DNA of 64,000 nt, from contig NZ_CP018097.1 in NCBI RefSeq assembly GCF_001886695.1, positions 496,001 through 560,000 on the forward strand, written 5' to 3'. Below, in pieces: positions 7,199 through 15,312 of the stretch. Origin of the DNA: Aurantiacibacter gangjinensis (lineage in GTDB: Bacteria; Pseudomonadota; Alphaproteobacteria; Sphingomonadales; Sphingomonadaceae). Under the pieces are notes generated by a model. It ran no database searches. It saw only the letters and a list, made by a program, of their open reading frames with translations, and was not told the DNA's origin. The stretch's first letter is position 1, and the number at the start of each line of letters is the position of its first letter. A program made the position numbers and the translations under genes.

Positions 7199-8323
7199 AT
7201 GGCGCGTATCCTCGATGAACATTATGGTTATCTGTCGCTGAAAGGCCGGGCCGAGGCTTTCGGCCGCGCTTTTCGGGAGATTATCCGGCCGGGAGATGTC
7301 GTCGCGGATCTCGGCTGCGGGTTCGGCGTATTGGGCCTGCAAGCCATAGAGGCTGGCGCATCGCATGTATTCGGTATCGACCAGTCCGACGCTATCGAGA
7401 TCGCCCGCGAAACCATAAGGCGCGAAGGGCTGGAGGATCGCTACACCACCATAAGGGGGCGGACATTCGAGGTGGACTTGCCCGAGAAGGTCGATGTCCT
7501 GATCTGCGATCATATCGGTTTTTTCGGCGTGGACTACGGTCTGCTTGCCATGCTGGCGGATGCGCGGACGCGGTTTCTCAAACCCGGCGGACGGATCGTG
7601 CCTGCAGCAATCGAGCTTTTGCTTGCCCCCGCTCAGAATAGCGATGCGCGCGCGAAGGCCGACCGCTGGACGCGCGACCCGGTGCCAAGTGCTTTCCACT
7701 GGCTCGAGAACCATGGCGTCAATTCGACTTTCCCGCATCAGTTCGAAGCAAGCGACCTGCTTGGAGACGCGCAGCTTGTTGCCCAGATCGACCTGACGCG
7801 GGGCACGCCGGAGAGCCTCTCCTTCGCAGGTGAGCTTAGGATCGCGAGAGGTGGGATATTCCATGGCCTTTCCGCTTTTTTCAGAAGCACGCTTGCCGAA
7901 GGGGTCGCACTGACGAACGCGCCCGGGCGTGCAGAGGCCATCGCCCGGCCCCAGCTGTTCCTGCCCTGCCGCGAACCTTTCAAGGTGGCACCAGGCGAAC
8001 GTGTCGCAGTCAAGCTGACGATCGCGCACGACCCCCTATTTCTCAATTGGAGCGTCACTCCCCCGGCTGCCGATCGTGCGCAACATATGTCGACATGGCA
8101 CGCGGCCATCCTGACCGAACACGACCTGGCGGCGAAGACGGGTGAGAAGCTGTCCCGCGGTCGTCAGGCCGAAGCGCGTTTCGCGCTGCTGCGATTACTC
8201 GATGGCACGCGCAGCCGGGACGAGGTCGAAACGGCCATGCTCGATCTGCACTCGGACCTGTTTCCCTCTTCGAGGGCACTGCGCGATTTCATCCGCCGCG
8301 AACTGCCGGAAAATCTCGCGTGA
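7199..8323 (+). CDS. PRMT-like class I SAM methyltransferase of the lasso cluster
   Basis: 374 residues from the ATG at 7199; a TTG at 7163 would add 12. The N-terminus (HYGYLSLKGRAEAF) and motif I VADLGCGFGVLG (from residue 35) lead into DQSDAIEIARE and then DVLICDHIGFFGVDYGLL, the counterpart of the protein-arginine-methyltransferase double-E loop, with Cys-Asp-His where PRMTs have Ser-Glu-x. A beta-rich C-terminal half and a final helical piece (LLRLLDGTRSRDEV) follow. PRMTs methylate Arg guanidines, and the lasso core has one Arg; but the altered loop means another acceptor is possible. It is translationally coupled to the kinase gene (GTGA). Confidence 0.75.
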   Translation: MARILDEHYGYLSLKGRAEAFGRAFREIIRPGDVVADLGCGFGVLGLQAIEAGASHVFGIDQSDAIEIARETIRREGLEDRYTTIRGRTFEVDLPEKVDVLICDHIGFFGVDYGLLAMLADARTRFLKPGGRIVPAAIELLLAPAQNSDARAKADRWTRDPVPSAFHWLENHGVNSTFPHQFEASDLLGDAQLVAQIDLTRGTPESLSFAGELRIARGGIFHGLSAFFRSTLAEGVALTNAPGRAEAIARPQLFLPCREPFKVAPGERVAVKLTIAHDPLFLNWSVTPPAADRAQHMSTWHAAILTEHDLAAKTGEKLSRGRQAEARFALLRLLDGTRSRDEVETAMLDLHSDLFPSSRALRDFIRRELPENLA

Positions 8324-9168
8324 CCTATTGCATCGAGATTGCATCTCCGCGCGCGCAAATCGCCTTGCAGGGTAGACCTTACGACCGCTGGATAACGCCG
8401 TCAGGCGCGGTGATGGCCGAATTCTATAGGGAGAATGATGCGATCCGCATTCGCTTTGCCGAACAAGCGGATGTGCTGGTGCGCGCCGGTATCGCTACCT
8501 GCTACCCGGCCGAAGGGGTTTTGCAGGACGATTTGGAGACTCTGGTCGCCAATTCGCTGCGCCCACTGCTCGCCAATCATTCCGGCGACCTTAATCTGCA
8601 TGGCAGCGCCTGCGCCACACCCTTCGGTGCCCTAGCTTTCGTCGGACAATCACGCCTCGGGAAGACAACGCTCGCTGCTGCCTGCGCCCGCGCAGGGCAT
8701 CCCTTCCTTGCCGAAGACACCATCGCTCTGGAAAAGCAGGATGGCACCTACCTGGTCCTGCCACAGCGCCCGATCATGCGCCTGTTTGCCGACAGCGCGC
8801 AGCATCTGGGCCTCACAACTGATGGGGCTCGCGCCAGTGACGACAAGAGGACGGTTCACGCCAGCGCAAAGCTGCCTTTCGCCGGTGGCCCGGCGCCGCT
8901 CGCCGCCATCATGGTTCTCGGCCCCGGCGACGCGACCGCTCCGATTTTCCAGCCGCTGGACCCGCAGCCCGGACTGGCTGAAATCATGTCGCAGGCTTTC
9001 GTTCTGGATGTGGAAGACAAACCCCGGCTTCGCTCCCATTTCGGGCGGCTGACCGACTTGGCCCTCGCAGTGCCGTTTATCGCCCTTGATTACCCGCGCA
9101 ATTATGCGATTTTGCCCGAAGTGGTCGCCGCACTGGTGGATCGCATCGCGGAAATGCAAGGGTCGTGA
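8320..9168 (+). CDS. HPr-kinase-like Ser/Thr kinase of the lasso cluster
   Basis: 282 residues, start GTG overlapping the methyltransferase stop (GTGA). The C-terminal domain is of HprK type: LHGSACATPFGALAFVG leads to the P-loop GQSRLGKTT at residues 109-117, then GHPFLAEDTIAL, the usual Asp-containing strand. The HPr-binding signature of true HprK is not apparent. Homologues in lasso clusters phosphorylate the C-terminal Ser of the core. The core here ends in Val with its only Thr two residues earlier, so the substrate residue is not obvious and another role is possible. Confidence 0.75.
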   Translation: MTYCIEIASPRAQIALQGRPYDRWITPSGAVMAEFYRENDAIRIRFAEQADVLVRAGIATCYPAEGVLQDDLETLVANSLRPLLANHSGDLNLHGSACATPFGALAFVGQSRLGKTTLAAACARAGHPFLAEDTIALEKQDGTYLVLPQRPIMRLFADSAQHLGLTTDGARASDDKRTVHASAKLPFAGGPAPLAAIMVLGPGDATAPIFQPLDPQPGLAEIMSQAFVLDVEDKPRLRSHFGRLTDLALAVPFIALDYPRNYAILPEVVAALVDRIAEMQGS

Positions 9169-9170
9169 CG

Positions 9171-9449
9171 ATGGATTCCGAGACTGTGATTGCCAGGAAC
9201 GAAGATATCGTCGCGCGTGAAGTGGGCGGGGAAACCGTCCTGCTCGACCTGCAAGGCGGCACCTATTACGGCCTTAATGAAGTCGGGGGCAGGATTTGGG
9301 CCATGCTCGAAACAGACAGCCATTCTATCGCTGCGATCTGCGACGTGCTGGAAACCGAGTTCGATGCAGCCCGTGGCGAGCTCGAGGCCGATGTAAAAGC
9401 GCTGACCGCCGATCTGAAAGAAAACGGCCTCGTCAGTTTAACCGGCTAG
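9171..9449 (+). CDS. PqqD-like lasso B1 protein (RiPP recognition element)
   Basis: 92 residues, the normal B1/PqqD size. The winged-helix pattern is clear: IVAREVGGETVLLDLQGGTYYGLNEVGGRIWAMLE, then repeated helices ending in ALTADLKENGLVSL. This domain holds the precursor leader (the YxxPxL part) and delivers it to the B2 peptidase and cyclase. The ATG at 9171 has AAGGG 8 bases upstream; a GTG at 9165 that overlaps the kinase stop is too close to that site. It is the last plus-strand gene of the cluster and meets the nucleotidyltransferase gene tail to tail with a 4-base overlap. Confidence 0.9.
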   Translation: MDSETVIARNEDIVAREVGGETVLLDLQGGTYYGLNEVGGRIWAMLETDSHSIAAICDVLETEFDAARGELEADVKALTADLKENGLVSLTG

Positions 9450-10603
9450 CTTCGCCGCTTGCTGCCACTTGCCAGCCCTATCGCTTTCGATATGACGTAA
9501 CGCAGTTTGAGAAGCGCAACGGGCCAGCCAGCTGCCTGCGGGAACGCCTCACGCAGTTGGTCGTCGCTTGGCGATGCCATTGCTGCGAGAAAATGCGCTT
9601 TTCGGCGGAGACCGGATGAGGCCAGAAAATCCCGCTTGACCCTTTCGAGGCGATCCGCGCTCGCAAGGTAGCGCAATATTCGATGGTCGGATGGAGCGCT
9701 CCGGAGGGGTGCGAGTTGCTCCTCTCCCACCGGAACGCCCAGTCTGGCCGACGCATCTGCGACGGCCTTTGCGAGCAAGGGTCCAATGCCGCTCTTCCGC
9801 GCGGAGCGGTGCAACACGGCCCAGTCGGTAGGCCCCATCGCGCGCAACAACAGAGCCGTGTCATAGGTCCAGATGAGTCGGCGCGGTCCGGTCATTCTTT
9901 CACCGTCGATATAATAGCCCAGGATAGCGTGATATTCCGCGTTGAGCGCAAGCTGTATCAGACTGTCTGCATAGCCGAGGCTGCGTGCGCCCTCGTGAAG
10001 ACCCGGTAGCGCGATAGTACGCTCCAGCACCTCTTCCATCGGCAGGGCGCGCTGGAGCAGCGGGGAATCCACGACCTGCCAGTGCAAGTCGACGTCGTGA
10101 GTTAATCCGCCAGCATCCTCAATGGACCAGCTTTCCTGGAAGAGAACGCCATGCGGCGGTGCCTCGCGTTTAAAGCCACGGCTGCTCAACACTTCGCGCG
10201 CCGCCTCGACCTGCGCCTCCGGTATCAGCACATCGCTATCGCCGCGGGTGCGAGCGGCGGGGTTGGCGTATAGCGCGTAAGCAAACGCCGTGCCCTTCAT
10301 CATCACCGGCGAAATGCCGGCATCGCCAAACTGCGCAAGCAGGGGCGTAATGGCGTGTCGATGCGATGCCTCCCAGTACTCGCGTTGCATCGCTTGGCGG
10401 CGCACCGTGATTGCGACATCTTCGGGCAATTTCGCAAATGCATCGGCACTGTCGACCAGCAGATGTGCGATCCCGTGATAGGCTATGCGCCGCGAAATTG
10501 TCTGCGATGAGCATCGCGCCGGAACTGGTGTCTGGCCAACCGATCTCCCAGCGCCGCGCAGCAAGGCAGCCAGCCAGTCGTCGATGATCTGCGCTTCGCC
10601 CAT
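9446..10603 (-). CDS. Nucleotidyltransferase-fold protein associated with lasso/RiPP loci
   Basis: 385 residues from the ATG at 10603; a TTG at 10639 would add 12. The motif PVMMKGTAFAYALYANPAARTRGDSDVLI holds the DxD-type metal site of the 'uncharacterised nucleotidyltransferase' family, followed by a second acidic stretch THDVDLHWQVV. The family often accompanies PqqD, HprK-like and asparagine-synthetase-like genes, and one member has been linked to sugar addition on a phosphorylated lasso peptide. Here it could act on the kinase product; that is inference. It is convergent with the B1 gene. Confidence 0.75.
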   Translation of the reverse strand: MGEAQIIDDWLAALLRGAGRSVGQTPVPARCSSQTISRRIAYHGIAHLLVDSADAFAKLPEDVAITVRRQAMQREYWEASHRHAITPLLAQFGDAGISPVMMKGTAFAYALYANPAARTRGDSDVLIPEAQVEAAREVLSSRGFKREAPPHGVLFQESWSIEDAGGLTHDVDLHWQVVDSPLLQRALPMEEVLERTIALPGLHEGARSLGYADSLIQLALNAEYHAILGYYIDGERMTGPRRLIWTYDTALLLRAMGPTDWAVLHRSARKSGIGPLLAKAVADASARLGVPVGEEQLAPLRSAPSDHRILRYLASADRLERVKRDFLASSGLRRKAHFLAAMASPSDDQLREAFPQAAGWPVALLKLRYVISKAIGLASGSKRRS

Positions 10604-10736
10604 ACCCAGCGGTGTGCCGGTAGTGCCGCCTATTGGCAATGGTGAGCACGACCACCGCCGCGATCACGGTTGACCCGCCTTCTCGCCGCTGCAATGCAAC
10701 GGCCATGGCAGCATCGGCTTCGGGACGGGACAGGGC

Positions 10737-11618
10737 ATGACACGTAAGGGGATTATCCTAGCCGGTGGGTCCGGCACGCGGCTCTATCCGCTGACGCGCG
10801 GCGTCTCGAAACAGCTGATGCCGGTCTACGACAAGCCGATGATCTACTACCCGCTCAGCACGCTAATGCTGGCGGGTATTCGCGATATCCTGATAATCAC
10901 CACGCCTGAAGACCAGCCGCAATTCCAGCGCGTGCTGGGTGACGGTTCGGATTTTGGCGTCGCGCTCAGCTATGCCGTGCAGCCGAACCCGGACGGGCTG
11001 GCGCAGGCCTTTCATATCGGCGCGGACTTTATCGGCGGCGACGCCAGCGCTTTAGTGCTGGGCGACAACATTTTCTACGGCCACGGCCTGCCCGAAGTGC
11101 TGCATTCCGCGCATGCGCGTGACGCCGGCGCGAGCGTGTTCGCCTATCGGGTGAAGGATCCGACCGCCTATGGCGTGGTCGCTTTCGACGCGAACGGCCG
11201 TGCTTCCTCGATCGAGGAAAAGCCCGAAAAGCCGAAATCGAATTACGCGGTCACGGGCCTGTATTTCTACGATGACACGGTGGTGGAGCGAGCACGCGCG
11301 TTGAAGCCATCGGCGCGCGGCGAACTGGAAATCACCGATCTCAACCGGCTCTACATGGATCACGGCCAGCTCAATGTGGAAATCATGGGACGCGGTTTCG
11401 CTTGGCTCGACACCGGCACGCATGCCTCGCTGCTCGATGCGGCCAGCTATGTGCGCATCACCGAGGAGCGGCAGGGCCTGAAAATCTGTTGCCCGGAGGA
11501 AATCGCTTGGCGGCAGGGTTTTATCGACGATGCCGGGCTGGAAGCGATTGCCGCGCCGCTGCAGAAGTCAGGCTATGGCGACTATCTGATGGCGCTGCTG
11601 GATGAAGGGCGCGGCTGA
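10737..11618 (+). CDS. rmlA: Glucose-1-phosphate thymidylyltransferase
   Basis: 293 residues, full length. The nucleotide-binding start [17 protein letters not shown], then [28 protein letters not shown] and [20 protein letters not shown] are diagnostic for RmlA. It makes dTDP-glucose from dTTP and glucose-1-phosphate, the first step of dTDP-L-rhamnose synthesis in the cytosol. AGGG precedes the ATG. It opens the rmlACDB operon; its stop overlaps the rmlC ATG by one base (TGATG). Confidence 0.97.
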   Translation: MTRKGIILAGGSGTRLYPLTRGVSKQLMPVYDKPMIYYPLSTLMLAGIRDILIITTPEDQPQFQRVLGDGSDFGVALSYAVQPNPDGLAQAFHIGADFIGGDASALVLGDNIFYGHGLPEVLHSAHARDAGASVFAYRVKDPTAYGVVAFDANGRASSIEEKPEKPKSNYAVTGLYFYDDTVVERARALKPSARGELEITDLNRLYMDHGQLNVEIMGRGFAWLDTGTHASLLDAASYVRITEERQGLKICCPEEIAWRQGFIDDAGLEAIAAPLQKSGYGDYLMALLDEGRG

Positions 11619-12163
11619 TGCAGGTGATCCCCTGCGACATCGAAGGGCCGCTAATTATAGAGCCGGACGTGTTCGGCGACGAGCGCGGCTTCTTTTTCGA
11701 AAGCTGGAATGCGGACCGCCTCGCCGAGTACGGCCTGCCTTCGCATTTCGTGCAGGACAATCACTCGCGCTCGCAAAAAGGTGTGCTGCGCGGCCTTCAT
11801 TTCCAGAACCCCGGCCCGCAGGGCAAGCTGGTGCGCGTTGTGTCAGGTGCCGTTTTCGATGTCGCGGTGGACCTGCGGCGTAGCTCGCCGACTTTCGGCA
11901 AGTGGACCGGCACGAAGCTGAGCGCAGAGAACAAGCGCATGCTCTGGGTGCCACAAGGCTTCGCCCACGGTTTCCTGACGCTGCAGGACGACACCGATTT
12001 TCTCTATAAATGCGACGCGCCCTATGCCCCGGAGCATGAGCATACCCTAGCTTGGGACGATCCCGATATCGGCATAGACTGGCCGCTGGACGGCGTGGGG
12101 CCGATTCTGTCCGCCAAGGACGGCGAAGGGCAGTCGCTGGCGAGCGTAGCGACCTTCCCATGA
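11618..12163 (+). CDS. rmlC: dTDP-4-dehydrorhamnose 3,5-epimerase
   Basis: 181 residues, cupin fold. Motifs: EPDVFGDERGFFFESWN, HFVQDNHSRSQKGVLRGLHFQ (catalytic His region), LWVPQGFAHGFL and FLYKCDAPYAPEHEHTLAWDDPDIGIDWP. It epimerises dTDP-4-keto-6-deoxyglucose at C3 and C5. Third step of dTDP-L-rhamnose synthesis. It overlaps rmlA by one base and rmlD by four (ATGA), showing tight translational coupling. Confidence 0.97.
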   Translation: MQVIPCDIEGPLIIEPDVFGDERGFFFESWNADRLAEYGLPSHFVQDNHSRSQKGVLRGLHFQNPGPQGKLVRVVSGAVFDVAVDLRRSSPTFGKWTGTKLSAENKRMLWVPQGFAHGFLTLQDDTDFLYKCDAPYAPEHEHTLAWDDPDIGIDWPLDGVGPILSAKDGEGQSLASVATFP

Positions 12164-13008
12164 AAGTGCTCGTCATCGGATCGGGCGGACAGGTGGGCTG
12201 CGCATTGCTGGCGACGGCGCCCAGCGCATTTACGATCACCCACGCGAGCCGCGCCGAGTGCGATCTTGCCGATGCAGATGCGGTGCGCGCGCTCATTGGC
12301 GATGCCTCGCCCGCTATTGTCATCAACGCAGCCGCTTACACGGCAGTTGATGCAGCAGAGAGCGACGAAGAGGCTGCCCGCGCAGTCAATGCCGAAGCAG
12401 TCGCCAATCTTGTTGGGGCGCATGCGGGCAAGCTAGTGCAAATCGGTACCGATTTCGTGTTCGACGGCAGCGCAAATCGTCCATACCAGCCAGATGACGA
12501 GCGCGCGCCACTTTCGGTCTATGGCGCGACAAAGGCGGCAGGCGAAGACCACCTTCGTCCCACCGATCTGCTGGTCCGCACCAGCTGGGTCTATGGCGCG
12601 GGAGGGCGCAATTTCGTGACCACCATGCTACGCCTCATGCGCGAAAAGGACGAGGTTCGTGTCGTGTCCGACCAGATTGGCTCGCCGACATGGGCAAACG
12701 GCCTTGCCTCCACGATCTGGAAGCTTGTCGGGAAGGAAGCCGCCGGCACTTTTCATCATAGCGATGCGGGGGTTGCAAGCTGGTACGATTTTGCCGTCGC
12801 CATCCAGGAAGAAGCGCGCGCCATGGGTTTGCTGGACCGTTCCGCTCCGATAATCCCGATTCGCACCACCAATTATCCGACAGCTGCGCGCCGGCCGCCT
12901 TTTTCCGTTCTGGACAGCAGCGCCACGCGCGCTCTTCTGCAGGATGGCTATACGCACTGGCGGCTGAATTTGTGGCACATGCTGCGCGAGGAGAAAGCAC
13001 TTGGCTAA
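12160..13008 (+). CDS. rmlD: dTDP-4-dehydrorhamnose reductase
   Basis: 282 residues from the ATG at 12160, which overlaps the rmlC stop; the longer open frame upstream is a shadow of rmlC. The Rossmann start KVLVIGSGGQVGCALL, the NAAAYTAVDAAE motif, QIGTDFVFDGS and the YGATK catalytic Tyr-Lys pair are all present. It reduces the 4-keto group to give dTDP-L-rhamnose. Last pathway step, although rmlB comes after it in the operon. Confidence 0.96.
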   Translation: MKVLVIGSGGQVGCALLATAPSAFTITHASRAECDLADADAVRALIGDASPAIVINAAAYTAVDAAESDEEAARAVNAEAVANLVGAHAGKLVQIGTDFVFDGSANRPYQPDDERAPLSVYGATKAAGEDHLRPTDLLVRTSWVYGAGGRNFVTTMLRLMREKDEVRVVSDQIGSPTWANGLASTIWKLVGKEAAGTFHHSDAGVASWYDFAVAIQEEARAMGLLDRSAPIIPIRTTNYPTAARRPPFSVLDSSATRALLQDGYTHWRLNLWHMLREEKALG

Positions 13009-14056
13009 TTTGCTGGTCACTGGCGGGGCCGGGTTTATCGGCGGCAATTTCGTGCACTATTGGGCGCAGCAAAACCCGGGCGACGCCGTCGCCGTGCTCG
13101 ACAGCCTGACTTATGCCGGGAATGAAAGCACAATTGCCGGCGTCGAGCAGGCCGAACTGGTCAAAGGCGATATTCGCGACACCGCGCTGGTCGAAGCGCT
13201 GCTGCGCGACCGCGACATCGCCAGCATCGTCCATTTCGCGGCGGAGAGCCATGTCGATCGCTCGATCAGCGGGCCGGACGCGTTTATCGACACCAATATC
13301 CTCGGCACGAACAGCCTGTTGAAGGCGGCGCGAACAGTGTGGCTGGACGAGGGAAGCGGCAAGCCGCATCGATTCCATCACATCTCCACCGACGAGGTGT
13401 ACGGATCGCTGGGGCCCGACGATCCGGCGTTCAGCGAGACTCACCAATATCAGCCGAACTCGCCCTATTCGGCATCGAAGGCGGCCTCGGACCATCTGGT
13501 ACGCGCCTATCACCACACATTCGGGCTGGAGGTGACGACCAGCAATTGTTCGAACAATTACGGCCCGTACCAATATCCCGAAAAGCTGATCCCGCTTTTC
13601 CTGCTCAATGCGCTGCACGGGCGCGACCTGCCCATCTATGGCGATGGCATGAACGTGCGCGACTGGCTGCATGTCGAGGATCATTGCCGCGGCATCCATG
13701 CCTGCCTTACGCGCGGCCAGCCGGGCGAAACCTACAATATCGGCGGCGGCGCGGAATTGCCGAACATGGCGGTAATCGACCACATCTGCACCTCGGTCGA
13801 CCGCGCTTTTGTTGAGATCGCCGGCTTGGCGGACCGTTACCCCGATGCTCCCGCCGCAAAGGGGCGGTCGACCAACGAGCTAAAGACATTCGTGACCGAC
13901 CGGGCCGGGCATGACCGGCGATATGCGATCGATGAAACCAAGGCCCGCGCCGAACTGGATTACGCACCCTCGCACAGCTTCGAAGGCGGCATGGCGCACA
14001 CGCTGCGCTGGTATCTCGAGAATGAAAGCTGGTGGCAGCCGCTGCTTCGAGGTTAA
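13001..14056 (+). CDS. rmlB: dTDP-glucose 4,6-dehydratase
   Basis: 351 residues. The start is TTG at 13001, overlapping the rmlD end by 8 bases, with GGAG about 10 bases upstream. Motifs: LLVTGGAGFIGGNFV (NAD-binding), HFAAESHVDRSI, HISTDEVYG, SPYSASKAASDHLV (Tyr-Lys) and SNCSNNYGPYQYPEKLIPL. It converts dTDP-glucose to the 4-keto-6-deoxy intermediate, the second pathway step. The C-terminal stop interlocks with the stop of the convergent rhamnosyltransferase gene. Confidence 0.96.
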   Translation: MANLLVTGGAGFIGGNFVHYWAQQNPGDAVAVLDSLTYAGNESTIAGVEQAELVKGDIRDTALVEALLRDRDIASIVHFAAESHVDRSISGPDAFIDTNILGTNSLLKAARTVWLDEGSGKPHRFHHISTDEVYGSLGPDDPAFSETHQYQPNSPYSASKAASDHLVRAYHHTFGLEVTTSNCSNNYGPYQYPEKLIPLFLLNALHGRDLPIYGDGMNVRDWLHVEDHCRGIHACLTRGQPGETYNIGGGAELPNMAVIDHICTSVDRAFVEIAGLADRYPDAPAAKGRSTNELKTFVTDRAGHDRRYAIDETKARAELDYAPSHSFEGGMAHTLRWYLENESWWQPLLRG

Positions 14057-15312
14057 GCGAGCTGCGCTGACACAGCCTCTGCCAGTTCGGGCATGAATGG
14101 ATAAGCGTCATCGCGCGTGAATGTCGGATCGGGCGCGAGAACGGGCGCTTCGGGCCACATGTCGCAAGCCTGTGCTATGGCACGCGACAGGGGATCCGCT
14201 TGAATGGAATCGACCGGAAAGATGTTCGGATGGCCATTCTCCCACGATTTGCACGTAAAGCGGTTCGTGATCGTGCGCAGGCCGAAATTTGCCATCTCCA
14301 ATGGCGGATAGCTGGGATGGGGCGATGACATCAGACTCACGCCAACCGAACTTTGCAACAGGACTCGCGCGTAATCCTCCAGCGTCAGCTTGCCTAGCGA
14401 CTGGATGCGCTTGCCATTCCCGAGTTCGATATCCGCATGCGCCGCGCCGGCCGACGCAATTTCCCATCTATCGCTTCCCGGACAATCACGCGCCCATGCG
14501 CGCAAACCGCGAACCAGAGCCGGAAAGCAATTGCGCGCGATGGAAGGGCGGCCATAAATGAGGATGCGTCGCTCACGTGTCGCGCCGGCCGCTTGCGCGA
14601 GAGCCGGTCGCAGAGCTTCGTTCATCACCGGTTCGAAAACAAAATCGCGTTCCGCCGTATGGCCCTGCAAGCAAGTGTAGGCCTGCAGATTTTTGCTATT
14701 AAAAATACGCCATAGCCGATCTGGAGAATCAAGCGCTTCGCGGGCCAGATTGAGCGCAGACGAAAACGGCATCATGTGCGGCTCGTAATCCTGCACCAGG
14801 TAGATGAGGGGCTTCGGCTGTGTCTCGAACTCGGTGGCCTGCTGTCGCAAGAGGGGCGAAATATTCAGCGTCGTCCACCAATTATACGTGAGAAACATTT
14901 CCCTCCGGCGAACGGGGATGACTGCATCATTGCCGCGAATGGCAAAGTGCTCGATGCGATGTTCACTAATGTCGGCAGCGGCGGCTGCCTTGTCGAAAAT
15001 GTCGAAATCCGATTGCATCGTCGGGTTTGCTAGAATGACACGCAACGACACGCCGGGTGCGAGCTTCTGCAGTAGCCGTAAGGTCAGATCGATCCCGGTC
15101 GATATGCCGCCGTACAATTCCGACTGGGCCAGGTTCGGGAGCACGAAACTCAATCGTGGTTCTGCGCTGTCGTCCCTCTCCATCCGGTAATCCGCCAGGA
15201 CCACGTCGTCGATCGGCGGTGGCGCGATCGCACCGCGCACGCCGCGAACTGCCCTGACAAGAGGGTGGGGGAGATTGCGTTTGAGCGCTTCTCGTATCTT
15301 GGGAAAGATCAT
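14053..15312 (-). CDS. WsaF-type rhamnosyltransferase (glycosyltransferase)
   Basis: 419 residues. The N-terminal domain (RLSFVLPNLAQSELYGGISTGIDL) and the C-terminal GT-B half (RRILIYGRPSIARNCFPALVRGL, then VGVSLMSSPHPSYPPLEMA with its acceptor-loop Glu, and GLRTITNRF) resemble WsaF, a rhamnosyltransferase. It would use the dTDP-rhamnose made by the convergent rmlACDB operon and act at the cytosolic face of the inner membrane. Its ATG overlaps the upstream methyltransferase stop (ATGA). Linkage and acceptor cannot be read from sequence. Confidence 0.8.
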   Translation of the reverse strand: MIFPKIREALKRNLPHPLVRAVRGVRGAIAPPPIDDVVLADYRMERDDSAEPRLSFVLPNLAQSELYGGISTGIDLTLRLLQKLAPGVSLRVILANPTMQSDFDIFDKAAAAADISEHRIEHFAIRGNDAVIPVRRREMFLTYNWWTTLNISPLLRQQATEFETQPKPLIYLVQDYEPHMMPFSSALNLAREALDSPDRLWRIFNSKNLQAYTCLQGHTAERDFVFEPVMNEALRPALAQAAGATRERRILIYGRPSIARNCFPALVRGLRAWARDCPGSDRWEIASAGAAHADIELGNGKRIQSLGKLTLEDYARVLLQSSVGVSLMSSPHPSYPPLEMANFGLRTITNRFTCKSWENGHPNIFPVDSIQADPLSRAIAQACDMWPEAPVLAPDPTFTRDDAYPFMPELAEAVSAQLA

